Source: Undibacterium sp. KW1 (GTDB lineage Bacteria > Pseudomonadota > Gammaproteobacteria > Burkholderiales > Burkholderiaceae_D). From it: a stretch of 64,000 nucleotides of DNA. This document shows positions 33,842 through 42,211 of this stretch, in pieces. Each line of letters starts with the position of its first letter. Within the stretch, counting starts at the first letter, position 1. Below the pieces are notes generated by a model that made no database searches, was not told the DNA's origin, and saw nothing but the letters and a program-made list of their open reading frames with translations. Both the position numbers and the translations under genes were made by a program. Where the stretch lies: positions 2,542,001-2,606,000 of the forward strand of contig NZ_AP018439.1 of the NCBI RefSeq assembly GCF_009937955.1, read 5' to 3'.

Positions 33842-34451
33842 CTCTGTGTTCCGGTTTTTGCTGCTGCATCGGGTCGCCAGCCCAGTCTTTCGCTGTACTG
33901 TAATATCGCGGCCCGCGCCCGTGACAGGCGTGAGCGAACTGTTCCTATGTCAATGTCGCAAATCACGGCTATCTCTGCGTATGACAGTTCCTGCAATTCA
34001 TACAAAATAATCACGTCACGATAATGGGGCGCAGTACCGCGACGGCTTGTCGCACATGCTCAGTCATTTGCTGGTGGAAGATGACGTCCGCCGGTTCTGT
34101 TGTTTCACTCATCAAGACTTCTTCTCCATCTTCTTCACCAAATTCCTTGCCAAACGCTGGCAGAGGCTGGTGGCGGCGTTCTGCCTGGTCTTGTTTCAAC
34201 AATAAATTCCTGGCTACACCAAACAAAAAATTCTGCAAGCTGCCCAAGCCTGCGTCATAACGGTAAGACTTGCTCAGCAAACCCATGAAAACATCCTGCA
34301 CCACATCAGCCGCCAGCGCGCTCTGGCCACATCGCATCAGGGCGTAGCGATAAATAGACCCTTGATGGCGCTGGTACAGACGTTGAAATGCGGCAACATC
34401 ACCGTCGCGCATTTGTGTCAGCAAGCTGGAATCTGTCTCTTGGTTATCCAC
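33838..34451 (-). pseudogene. ECF sigma factor split by a frameshift before region 4
   Basis: From ATG 34451 the frame encodes region 2 (YQRHQGSIYRYALMRCG, DVVQDVFMGLL) and stops at 34011 after AVLRPIIVT. The next frame continues YRDVIILYELQELSYAEIAV and GTVRSRLSRARAAIL, a complete region 4, ending at 33838 in an ATGA overlap with the anti-sigma gene. Adding one base to the four-G run at 34026-34029 (CCCC on the coding strand) joins both parts as LRPHYRDVII and gives 204 residues, normal for an ECF sigma factor. As given, the product would lack promoter -35 recognition. Intact flanking genes argue for a sequencing error or very recent mutation. Confidence 0.82.
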
Positions 34452-34536
34452 GTTTATTTGTAGGTTGTTTTAAGGTATTACCTTGAGATGCTTTGAAAGT
34501 TCCTATTATTTTCGCGCTATCTGCATTTATATGAAA

Positions 34537-34553
34537 TGCACTAACTTGGTGAA
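34537..34553 (+). promoter_or_regulatory. Candidate NtrC-binding site upstream of ureA
   Basis: TGCACTAACTTGGTGAA fits GCAC-N7-GTGC with one mismatch in the last base (GTGA). It lies 49 bases upstream of the candidate sigma-54 promoter, in the 290-base gap between the divergent ECF sigma gene and ureA. Confidence 0.45.
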
Positions 34554-34601
34554 TTTGCGCCTTTGTTTGGTGCGTATTCCGGTAATTCAGGCTATTTGCC
34601 C

Positions 34602-34618
34602 TTGGTTCAAAACTTGCT
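34602..34618 (+). promoter_or_regulatory. Candidate sigma-54 promoter of ureABCEFG
   Basis: TTGGTTCAAAACTTGCT has the invariant GG (34604-34605) and GC (34616-34617) ten bases apart, with a perfect TTGCT -12 element and TTGG -24 element. It differs from consensus only at the CA of GGCAC. It lies about 122 bases upstream of the ureA start. Confidence 0.6.
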
Positions 34619-34740
34619 GTGTTGCTTTTTATAATGTTTTTAGAGGACTGGCCTGTCGCCTTAGTGGACTTGCTTGTTATTTTGCAAATGTCGATAAATA
34701 ATAAGTTTGGTGATAGCACAGACAATAAGCGAAAGAAGAT

Positions 34741-35043
34741 ATGGATCTGACACCCAGAGAAAAAGATAAGTTGCTGATATTCACCGCCGCCCTGTTGGCA
34801 GAAAGACGCAAGGCGCGTGGCCTGAAGCTGAATTATCCTGAAGCAGTTGCCCTGATCACCGCAGCCATCATGGAAGGCGCGCGCGATGGCAAGACGGTGG
34901 CTGAACTGATGTCGGAAGGCACGCAAATACTCAGCCGTGCCGATGTCATGGAGGGCGTGCCGGAAATGATACCGGACATACAGGTTGAAGCAACTTTCCC
35001 GGATGGTAGCAAGCTGGTTACCGTCCATCACCCCATTCCTTAG
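34741..35043 (+). CDS. ureA: Urease gamma subunit UreA
   Basis: A 100-residue urease gamma subunit, full length for the family. It begins [20 protein letters not shown] and contains [10 protein letters not shown], then [17 protein letters not shown] and KLVTVHHPI at the end, all diagnostic. It forms the (alpha-beta-gamma)3 urease with UreB and UreC. First gene of ureABCEFG, with ureB 9 bases downstream. A weak GAAAGAAG lies before the ATG. Confidence 0.97.
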   Translation: MDLTPREKDKLLIFTAALLAERRKARGLKLNYPEAVALITAAIMEGARDGKTVAELMSEGTQILSRADVMEGVPEMIPDIQVEATFPDGSKLVTVHHPIP

Positions 35044-35052
35044 GAGAAAACC

Positions 35053-35358
35053 ATGATACCAGGCGAAACCCTGATAGAAGATGGGGATATCGAATTGAAC
35101 GTGGGCCGCCCCGTGGTCAGCATTACTGTGGCCAATAGCGGTGACAGGCCGATACAGGTGGGCTCACATTTTCATTTTTATGAAACTAATCCGTCCTTGC
35201 AATTTGACCGCCAACAGGCGTATGGCATGCGGCTCAACATTGCTGCTGGCACTGCCATCCGTTTTGAGCCGGGGCAGCAACGCAGCATAGAACTGGTGGC
35301 CCTGGCGGGTGACCGGAAAGTATATGGCTTTAGCGGTAAAGTCATGGGGGCGCTATGA
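35053..35358 (+). CDS. ureB: Urease beta subunit UreB
   Basis: A 101-residue beta subunit: [20 protein letters not shown], then [18 protein letters not shown] and the conserved [18 protein letters not shown]. It is complete and has TAGGAG upstream. It overlaps ureC by four bases (ATGA), so both are made in equal amounts. Confidence 0.97.
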   Translation: MIPGETLIEDGDIELNVGRPVVSITVANSGDRPIQVGSHFHFYETNPSLQFDRQQAYGMRLNIAAGTAIRFEPGQQRSIELVALAGDRKVYGFSGKVMGAL

Positions 35359-37052
35359 AAATTACACGTCATGCCTATGCTGAAATGTTTGGGCCAACTA
35401 CGGGTGACCGCATCCGACTGGCAGATACCAATCTATTCATAGAAATCGAGAAAGACTTTGCCATTTATGGTGAAGAGGTAAAGTTTGGCGGTGGCAAGGT
35501 GATACGCGATGGCATGGGCCAGTCGCAAAGACCACATGCAGAAGTCATGGATACTGTCATCACCAATGCCGTCATCATTGATCACTGGGGTATCGTCAAA
35601 GCAGACATTGGCATTAAAAATGGTTTGATTGCCTGTATAGGCAAGGCAGGTAACCCAGACATACAGTCTGGCGTTGACATGGCCATTGGTGGCGCGACCG
35701 AGATCATTGCAGGTGAAGGCAAGATTGTGACCGCTGGTGGCATCGATTCACATATCCATTTTATTTGTCCGCAGCAGATTGAAGAAGCGTTGATGAGCGG
35801 CGTCACCACCATGCTGGGTGGCGGCACTGGCCCGGCAACCGGGACGGCAGCCACCACTTGTACACCTGGCCCCTGGCATTTGCATTCGATGTTGATGGCG
35901 GCAGATGCGTTTCCCATGAACCTGGGTTTCATGGGCAAGGGCAATGTCAGCCTGCCTTTACCGCTGGAAGAGCAGGTAAGGGCCGGTGCCATCGGCCTGA
36001 AACTGCATGAGGACTGGGGCACGACGCCGCAAGCCATCGACAATTGCCTGACTGTGGCAGACGCTATGGATGTGCAGGTTGCCATCCACAGTGATACGCT
36101 GAATGAAGGCGGCTTCCTGGAGCACACCCTGGCCGCATTCAAGGACAGGACTATCCACACCTTCCATACCGAAGGTGCTGGCGGTGGCCATGCGCCAGAT
36201 ATTATTGCGGCAGTGGGTGAGGCGAATGTACTGCCATCATCCACCAATCCTACCCGTCCTTACACCGTCAATACCCTGGATGAGCATCTCGACATGCTTA
36301 TGGTCTGTCATCACCTGGACCCGGCTATTGCCGAAGACATCGCCTTTGCCGAATCACGCATACGACGCGAAACCATAGCGGCTGAAGATATTTTGCATGA
36401 TATCGGTGCCATCTCCATGATGTCGTCCGATTCCCAGGCCATGGGCCGTGTCGGCGAAGTCATCATGCGTACCTGGCAAACGGCAGACAAGATGAAGCAA
36501 CAGCGCGGCTCGCTGGCGGAAGACAATGCGCGTAACGACAACTTCCGTGTCAAACGTTATATCGCCAAATACACCATCAACCCGGCGCTGACTCATGGCA
36601 TTGCCCATGCTGTCGGTTCACTCGAAGTGGGCAAGATTGCCGATATCGTCTTGTGGAAGCCAGCATTCTTTGGCGTGAAACCATCGATGATTATCAAGGG
36701 TGGCATGATCGCCGCTGCCCAGATGGGTGACCCGAATGCATCGATACCAACACCACAGCCTGTGCATTACCGCATGATGTTTGGTGCCTTTGGTGGCGGG
36801 CTGAAAAAGTCGTTCACCTTTGTATCGCAGGCGGGGCTGGATGCGGGGCTGGCAGAACAACTGAAGCTGAACAAGACCCTGATTGCCGTCAAGAACACGC
36901 GCCATATCCGCAAAAAGGACATGATACACAATAGCCTGACACCAAAAATGGAAGTCGATTCAGAAACCTATGAAGTCCGTGCCAATGGTGAATTGCTGGT
37001 GTGTGAACCGGCAAAAATCCTGCCTATGGCCCAACGTTATTTCTTATTTTAA
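35355..37052 (+). CDS. ureC: Urease alpha subunit UreC (catalytic, nickel)
   Basis: A 565-residue catalytic subunit that hydrolyses urea to ammonia and carbamate at a dinuclear nickel centre. Nickel ligands are in [14 protein letters not shown] (HxH). The carbamylated Lys is in [11 protein letters not shown]. Further active-site His are in [16 protein letters not shown], and the flap is VCHHLD with the conserved Cys-His. [14 protein letters not shown] supplies the catalytic region Asp. All key residues are present and the length is normal. Next is ureE after 3 bases. Confidence 0.98.
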   Translation: MKITRHAYAEMFGPTTGDRIRLADTNLFIEIEKDFAIYGEEVKFGGGKVIRDGMGQSQRPHAEVMDTVITNAVIIDHWGIVKADIGIKNGLIACIGKAGNPDIQSGVDMAIGGATEIIAGEGKIVTAGGIDSHIHFICPQQIEEALMSGVTTMLGGGTGPATGTAATTCTPGPWHLHSMLMAADAFPMNLGFMGKGNVSLPLPLEEQVRAGAIGLKLHEDWGTTPQAIDNCLTVADAMDVQVAIHSDTLNEGGFLEHTLAAFKDRTIHTFHTEGAGGGHAPDIIAAVGEANVLPSSTNPTRPYTVNTLDEHLDMLMVCHHLDPAIAEDIAFAESRIRRETIAAEDILHDIGAISMMSSDSQAMGRVGEVIMRTWQTADKMKQQRGSLAEDNARNDNFRVKRYIAKYTINPALTHGIAHAVGSLEVGKIADIVLWKPAFFGVKPSMIIKGGMIAAAQMGDPNASIPTPQPVHYRMMFGAFGGGLKKSFTFVSQAGLDAGLAEQLKLNKTLIAVKNTRHIRKKDMIHNSLTPKMEVDSETYEVRANGELLVCEPAKILPMAQRYFLF

Positions 37053-37055
37053 ACA

Positions 37056-37574
37056 ATGCTGACATTACAAACAAAAATCGAGACTGCCGACAGCATCGCC
37101 GGGCAACTGGTCTTGCCGTATGAATTACGTGAAAAAAGCCGCCTGCGCGCCACGCTTGTCAGTGGTGAAGATGTGGCCGTGTTTACCGTGCGCGGCACGG
37201 TCATGCGCCATGGTGACCTGATGCTGGGTAATGATGGCCGCGTGATAGAAGTCGTTGCGGCTGCTGAACCAACCTACAAAGTGGAATGTGATACCGCCTT
37301 TAATTTATTGCGCTGTGCCTTTCATCTGGGTAACCGGCATACTCAGGCACAGGTCGGCGATGGTTTCTTGCGCATACGCAAAGACCCCGTGTTGAAGGAA
37401 ATGTTGCAGGGGCTAGGGGCAGTCGTCACCGAAGAACAGGCCAGTTTTGAGCCGGAATCAGGCGCTTATGGTGGTGGACATCATCATGACGGTGATGAAG
37501 GACATCCGCATAATCCACTGGCACCAATACCTTTGCGCCAGCGCATACACCGTCCTTCAGACAGCAAGGCTTGA
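37056..37574 (+). CDS. ureE: Urease accessory nickel chaperone UreE
   Basis: A 172-residue UreE. The N-terminal domain runs to residue about 70, followed by the metal-binding domain (LLRCAFHLGNRHTQAQV). A His-rich tail, GGGHHHDGDEGHPHNP, binds extra nickel, as in many enteric and beta-proteobacterial UreE proteins. It hands nickel to UreG. It lies directly after ureC and ends four bases into the possible TTG start of ureF. Confidence 0.93.
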   Translation: MLTLQTKIETADSIAGQLVLPYELREKSRLRATLVSGEDVAVFTVRGTVMRHGDLMLGNDGRVIEVVAAAEPTYKVECDTAFNLLRCAFHLGNRHTQAQVGDGFLRIRKDPVLKEMLQGLGAVVTEEQASFEPESGAYGGGHHHDGDEGHPHNPLAPIPLRQRIHRPSDSKA

Positions 37575-37576
37575 GC

Positions 37577-38257
37577 ATGCAGTCTGCAGCCTTACTCCAT
37601 CTCTTGCAACTGGCCAGCCCATCTTTGCCTATTGGTGCCTATAGCTATTCGCAAGGGATGGAAGCGGCGATAGAAAAGGACCTGGTACGCAACGAAGCCA
37701 CAGCAAAGGAATGGATCATCAATTGCCTGCACGAAGTGGTGGCGCGTTTTGAAGCTCCAGTTCTATGGCGTTTGTTGCAGGCTTTTGAGGGCAGGGACTT
37801 GGCTGCAGTATCCCACTGGACAGGTTTGTTCATTGCTGCCAGGGACACTGCAGAATTTAGGGCAGAGAGCATACAGATGGGTTATTCGCTGGGCAAGCTG
37901 GTGAATGACTTGAAGATTGCAGATGCTGAGCTACTGGCGATATTGCTGGCACAGCATGAATTACCTTTGCCCACGGCCATGGCAGCCGCAGCAGTTGCAT
38001 TGCAGGTGCCGCCAGAATCGGTCTTGCTGGGCATGCTGTTTTCATGGACAGAAAACCAGGTGTTGGTGGGCGTGAAATCCATCCCCCTGGGCCAGGTTTC
38101 AGGACAACGTTTGCTGTTATCGCTGCGACCCGAGCTGGAAAAAGCAGCGAGGCTGGCGCAAGAACTGGAAGATGACCAGTTATCGAACTGGGCACCAGGC
38201 TTGTCTTTGCTGTCCATGCAGCATGAGGTGCAGTACAGCCGTCTGTACAGATCATAA
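37577..38257 (+). CDS. ureF: Urease accessory protein UreF
   Basis: About 226 residues, all-helical. The N-terminus LQLASPSLPIGAYSYSQGME is diagnostic for UreF, which forms a complex with UreD and UreG and gates GTP hydrolysis. ATG 37577 is preferred; TTG 37571 overlapping the ureE stop would add two residues. A 24-base gap with AGGAAACG precedes ureG. Confidence 0.93.
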   Translation: MQSAALLHLLQLASPSLPIGAYSYSQGMEAAIEKDLVRNEATAKEWIINCLHEVVARFEAPVLWRLLQAFEGRDLAAVSHWTGLFIAARDTAEFRAESIQMGYSLGKLVNDLKIADAELLAILLAQHELPLPTAMAAAAVALQVPPESVLLGMLFSWTENQVLVGVKSIPLGQVSGQRLLLSLRPELEKAARLAQELEDDQLSNWAPGLSLLSMQHEVQYSRLYRS

Positions 38258-38281
38258 AAATTAAAAACAGGAAACGAAAAG

Positions 38282-38926
38282 ATGAACACCCAAAATTTAA
38301 GCTCGCCAGAACCAAATCCCTTACGCGTAGGCATAGGTGGCCCGGTTGGCTCCGGTAAAACGGCACTCTGTGAAATGCTGTGCAAAAGCATGCGTGATCA
38401 TTATGAAATGGCCGTCATCACCAATGACATCTACACCAAGGAAGACATGGAAATCCTTTTGCGTGCCGATGCCTTGCCCGCAGAACGTTTGATGGGGGTG
38501 GAAACAGGTGGCTGTCCGCACACCGCCATACGCGAAGATGCCTCCATCAACCTGGAAGCGATAGCCCGCATGAGTGCAGACTTTCCTGACCTTGATTTGA
38601 TTTTGGTAGAGTCTGGCGGTGACAACCTGGCGGCGACCTTCAGTCCCGAGCTGTCAGACCTGACCATCTACGTCATCGATGTTGCCGGTGGCGAGAAAAT
38701 CCCGCGCAAGGGTGGGCCTGGCATTACACGCTCTGATCTGCTGATCATCAATAAAACCGACCTGGCTCCGCATGTGGGGGCCAATCTCGACATCATGGCG
38801 CAAGACGCCAAGCGTATGCGTGGCGAACGCCCCTTTGTATTTACTAATCTGCGTACTGGTGACGGGCTGGAAGCAGTAGTCAGTTTCATTCGCCAGCAAG
38901 GCATGCTGGATGAAGTCAACAACTAA
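38282..38926 (+). CDS. ureG: Urease accessory GTPase UreG
   Basis: A 214-residue SIMIBI-class GTPase. The P-loop is [15 protein letters not shown], the nickel-binding CPH is in [13 protein letters not shown], switch region [17 protein letters not shown], base recognition [14 protein letters not shown] hydrolysis drives nickel insertion into urease. The gene is intact and ends the core urease operon before the HupE/UreJ gene 27 bases later. Confidence 0.97.
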   Translation: MNTQNLSSPEPNPLRVGIGGPVGSGKTALCEMLCKSMRDHYEMAVITNDIYTKEDMEILLRADALPAERLMGVETGGCPHTAIREDASINLEAIARMSADFPDLDLILVESGGDNLAATFSPELSDLTIYVIDVAGGEKIPRKGGPGITRSDLLIINKTDLAPHVGANLDIMAQDAKRMRGERPFVFTNLRTGDGLEAVVSFIRQQGMLDEVNN

Positions 38927-38953
38927 TTTTCAATCTGGAATCTGGAGATCAAT

Positions 38954-39556
38954 ATGAAACTTAATAAATTGCGCTGCCTGTGTACGGTCGCGGCACTTGG
39001 TAGTGCCATGATTTCATTACCAGCCTTGGCGCATGACAGTGTGCTGCATTCCATGAATGCTTTGCAGGATGGTTTTTTCCATCCCTTCACCGGACTTGAC
39101 CATTTGCTGGCCATGCTGGCAATAGGCATCTGGGCGGCGCAACAAAAACATGCGCGTGCCTTGTTGATACCAGCCAGTTTTCCCTTGATGATGGTCTTTG
39201 GCGGCGCATTGGCTCTTGCAGGCATAGTCTTGCCGGGCGTGGAGCATGGTATCGCCGCCTCAGTGCTTATCCTTGGTTTGTTGATCAGTTTTGCGGTCAA
39301 GCTGCCTGTTAGTGTGGGAGTGGCTGTGGTGTCTGTATTTGCCATGGCGCATGGCTATGCACATGGGCAAGAGATGCCAGCGAATGAATCTGCAGTATTG
39401 TATGGTGCCGGTTTTGTGCTGGCGACAGCACTGATTCATGCTGCTGGCTGGTTTGCCAGCAATGCGGCTCAAAAGATGCTGACCAGTACATTGCCACGGT
39501 ATGCAGGAGTGATGATCACTTTGGCAGGTGCTTTTTTCCTTTCAGCAGTTGCTTGA
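38954..39556 (+). CDS. HupE/UreJ-family membrane protein (probable nickel permease)
   Basis: A 200-residue protein with a signal-like N-terminus cleaved around LPALAHDS and six membrane segments. The family motif GFFHPFTGLDHLLAMLAIGI (residues about 41-60) contains the His and Asp residues needed for nickel transport in HupE. FAMAHGYAHGQEMP carries further His residues. Position at the end of a urease operon fits UreJ, which supplies nickel. TGGAGATCAAT lies upstream of the ATG. A hairpin follows the stop by 36 bases. Confidence 0.88.
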   Translation: MKLNKLRCLCTVAALGSAMISLPALAHDSVLHSMNALQDGFFHPFTGLDHLLAMLAIGIWAAQQKHARALLIPASFPLMMVFGGALALAGIVLPGVEHGIAASVLILGLLISFAVKLPVSVGVAVVSVFAMAHGYAHGQEMPANESAVLYGAGFVLATALIHAAGWFASNAAQKMLTSTLPRYAGVMITLAGAFFLSAVA

Positions 39557-39591
39557 TATTTAATAATGGTTAATTAAATTTTATCTGCCAT

Positions 39592-39615
39592 GCAAGGAGA
39601 GACGTTTCTCCTTGC
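39592..39615 (+). terminator. Hairpin after the HupE/UreJ gene
   Basis: GCAAGGAGA (39592-39600) and TCTCCTTGC (39607-39615) form a perfect 9-bp stem with a 6-base loop, 36 bases after the stop. A T tract is lacking, so termination may be factor-dependent or partial. The rest of the 310-base gap to the hydroxyproline genes (to 39866) contains no gene that I can support. Confidence 0.5.
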
Positions 39616-39866
39616 TGGCTCCGGTTTCCCCTTGTCGCACAGTAATAATCGACTGTGCCGATTTCGTCTTTCAAAATGCATACAAACATCAAGACTAGGC
39701 CTCTTTGCAGGCTTACACTTTGTCATGCTCAATCTGGCAACGCGTGAAATAAGTTTGCAAAAGGCTTATATTTACTGTGATCGATTTCTTCGCGATTTGT
39801 CAGCATCAGGTTCTTTGATTGATTTTCAAAAATTGACCGGTTTGATCCGGAGACAAGGCAAATATC

Positions 39867-40763
39867 ATGTGGCAAGGCGTCATTCCCGCAGTTACGACAA
39901 AATTCAACCAGGACGATACGCTGGACTTCAAGGAAATGGAACGCTGCTTCCGTTATTTGATGGATGCCGGTTGCGATGGCCTGATCGCTTGCGGCTCTCT
40001 GGGTGAAGGCCCTTTGTTATCCCATGCCGAGCGTATCGATGTGCTGAAATTGACGAAAGAAGTGACAGGCAACAAGCCTGCCATCCTGACTGTCGCCGAG
40101 GCGGCAACACGGGACGCCTGTGCCTTGGCTGAAAAAGCCGCCAAAGCTGGTGCCGATGGCTTGATGGTTGTGCCTAGCACCATCTATCACACTAATCATC
40201 GTGAGACGGTAGCAACCCTGCGCAGCATAGCCGCTGCCGGTGATTTGCCCATCATGATTTACTCCAACCGTCTGGCTTATCGCGTTGATGTGACGACAGA
40301 CATGCTGGAAGAACTGGCTGATGATGCCCGTTTTGTGGCAGTAAAAGAATCTTCTGATGATATCCGCCGCACTACGGAAATCATCAACCGCCTGGGGCGC
40401 CGTTATGACTTGTTCACTGGCGTAGATAATCTGGCTTTTGAAGCCTTGACTGCTGGTGCAACTGGCTGGGTAGCTGGCTTGGTGGTAGCTTTCCCGCATG
40501 AGACGGTGGCCATTTACCGCCTCATCAAGGCTGGCCGTTATAACGAAGCCCTGGATATTTATCGCTGGTTCCGTCCTTTGCTGGACCTGGATGTTTCTAC
40601 TTATCTGGTACAGAACATCAAACTGGTAGAAGCATTGGTCATCGATTCGAATGACCGCGTGCGTGCACCGCGCCTGCCACTGGAAGGTGCTTTGCGTACC
40701 CGTGTAGAACAAGTGGTCAGCGCTTCTCTTGCCAATCGTCCGGTTTTGCCAACGTTGAACTGA
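39867..40763 (+). CDS. DapA-family deaminase, probable pyrroline-4-hydroxy-2-carboxylate deaminase
   Basis: A 298-residue dihydrodipicolinate-synthase-family protein. The Schiff-base Lys is in FVAVKESSDDIRR (about residue 165), the Tyr in MIYSNRLAYRVD and GSLGEGPLLSHAER is the substrate loop. In the hydroxyproline pathway such a protein (LhpC) converts 1-pyrroline-4-hydroxy-2-carboxylate to 2-oxoglutarate semialdehyde and ammonia. The genes that follow (D-amino acid oxidoreductase, 2Fe-2S protein, FAD oxidoreductase, aldehyde dehydrogenase) match that pathway. GGAGACAAGG precedes the ATG. Confidence 0.82.
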   Translation: MWQGVIPAVTTKFNQDDTLDFKEMERCFRYLMDAGCDGLIACGSLGEGPLLSHAERIDVLKLTKEVTGNKPAILTVAEAATRDACALAEKAAKAGADGLMVVPSTIYHTNHRETVATLRSIAAAGDLPIMIYSNRLAYRVDVTTDMLEELADDARFVAVKESSDDIRRTTEIINRLGRRYDLFTGVDNLAFEALTAGATGWVAGLVVAFPHETVAIYRLIKAGRYNEALDIYRWFRPLLDLDVSTYLVQNIKLVEALVIDSNDRVRAPRLPLEGALRTRVEQVVSASLANRPVLPTLN

Positions 40764-40804
40764 TAGTTTGTTTTAGTGAATGTGATGGCGCAGGAAGCAT
40801 ACCT

Positions 40805-41932
40805 ATGAAGACAACAGTGTGTGTCATTGGTGCTGGCATAGTCGGCACCTCCTGCGCCTTAAAAATGCAGGAAGAGGGCTATCAGGTCAATTTGATTGAT
40901 GCTGCATCCCCAGGTTGCGGAGTCACCGCTATAGGTATGGGGCATCTGGTTGCTCTGGATGAAAGCGAGCAGGAGCTGGACTTGTGTCTGCTTTCTTTGC
41001 GCATGTGGAAAGACTTCTTTACTGAATTTCCTGGTATAGGAGAAGTCAGCCAGTGTGGCACCTTATGGGTGGCAGAGAACGAAGACCAGCTTTCTGAGGC
41101 GCATCATCGCGCGCAAGCAATGAATGCGAGGCTATGGCGTGCTGAAACGCTGACTGGCGAACAGGTACAAAAACTGGAACCGGCATTGCGACCTGGCCTT
41201 GCCGGTGGTGTCAGGGTATTTGGCGATAGCGTGGTCTATCCACCCAAACTGGCGCATTTCATGGCTCAGCTTCTGGTCAAGCGCGGTGGTAATCTGATCT
41301 TGGGCAAACGTGTTGCACAGCTAACAGCAAACCAGTTGGTTTTTGCTGATGGCAGCAAACTTGATGCCGATATCATCATCGTCGCTGCTGGCCTCGAAGT
41401 AGCCAAGCTCTTGCCTGAAATTGCCGTGTTTGGCCGCAAAGGCCATCTTGCTATTACTGACCGCTATCCCGGTCGTCTTTCACATCAGATTGTCAGCATG
41501 AATTATGGACAAGCCGCAGTCTCTGCTGATGCACTGGCCGTGGCTGCCAATGTACAACCACGTAGTAACGGACAATGGCTGATTGGTTCTTGCAGGCAGG
41601 ATGGGCAGACAGATAATAGCCTGGATTCCAAGGCGCTCGGGGCGGTCTTGCAGTCCGCCATGACCTTATTACCTTGCCTGGCCGACATGCAAATCATACG
41701 TGCCTGGGCAGGCATGCGTCCGGCATCACCCGATGGTCATCCCATTATCGGGCCTCATCCGGGGTTGGCTGGTGTGTGGCTGGCAGCAGGGCATGAAGGC
41801 CTGGGTGTGACGATGGCCATGGCGACAGCAAAAATGCTGGCAGACCAGATTGCCGGGCGAGCAGGAGAAATAGATTATCAGCATTATTCACCTGAACGTT
41901 TTTTCCCTGTGCAGGAGTTGAAATATGCGTGA
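40805..41932 (+). CDS. FAD-dependent D-hydroxyproline dehydrogenase subunit (DadA-like)
   Basis: A 375-residue DadA/glycine-oxidase-type flavoprotein. The FAD loop is VCVIGAGIVGTSCALKM at the N-terminus, and IIGPHPGLAGVWLAAGHEGL binds the flavin near the C-terminus. Together with the 2Fe-2S protein and the pyridine-nucleotide-type flavoprotein downstream it resembles the three-part D-hydroxyproline dehydrogenase of Pseudomonas aeruginosa (LhpB-type subunit). Its end overlaps the next gene by eight bases. Confidence 0.8.
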   Translation: MKTTVCVIGAGIVGTSCALKMQEEGYQVNLIDAASPGCGVTAIGMGHLVALDESEQELDLCLLSLRMWKDFFTEFPGIGEVSQCGTLWVAENEDQLSEAHHRAQAMNARLWRAETLTGEQVQKLEPALRPGLAGGVRVFGDSVVYPPKLAHFMAQLLVKRGGNLILGKRVAQLTANQLVFADGSKLDADIIIVAAGLEVAKLLPEIAVFGRKGHLAITDRYPGRLSHQIVSMNYGQAAVSADALAVAANVQPRSNGQWLIGSCRQDGQTDNSLDSKALGAVLQSAMTLLPCLADMQIIRAWAGMRPASPDGHPIIGPHPGLAGVWLAAGHEGLGVTMAMATAKMLADQIAGRAGEIDYQHYSPERFFPVQELKYA

Positions 41933-42209
41933 GCAAGGCCCAGGCCCAGAAAAAATTGCAAAAATCTGGATTAATGGCTCTCCGTTTGAGGCGACGACGG
42001 ACATGAGTGTAGCTGCGGCCCTGATGCGGCATGACAATATGCAGACGCGCCAGTCGGTTTCTGGCCAGCCGCGTTTTGCCGTTTGTGGCATGGGCGTATG
42101 CCAGGAATGTAGGGTGCGCATTAATGGTCACCCACATAAGCTGGCTTGCCAGGAATACTGTCGCTCAGGCATGGTGATCAATACCGAAACCACCGGTCTG
42201 GGAGTGTGA
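41925..42209 (+). CDS. 2Fe-2S ferredoxin-like subunit
   Basis: A 94-residue protein with the cluster motif VCGMGVCQECRVRINGHP and a fourth Cys in LACQEYCRSG, as in small 2Fe-2S subunits of HcnA/LhpF-type dehydrogenases. It begins before the stop of the preceding gene (overlap 8 bases) and its stop is 3 bases before the next start. It probably carries electrons within the D-hydroxyproline dehydrogenase complex. Confidence 0.85.
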   Translation: MREQGPGPEKIAKIWINGSPFEATTDMSVAAALMRHDNMQTRQSVSGQPRFAVCGMGVCQECRVRINGHPHKLACQEYCRSGMVINTETTGLGV

Positions 42210-42211
42210 CG

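Noticed and set aside
34444..35031. Long minus-strand open frame antisense to ureA
   Set aside because: Shadow of ureA; no ribosome site and no protein family.
39590..40006. Plus-strand open frame overlapping the start of the DapA-family gene
   Set aside because: Different frame from the clear enzyme, no ribosome site, and translation not protein-like.
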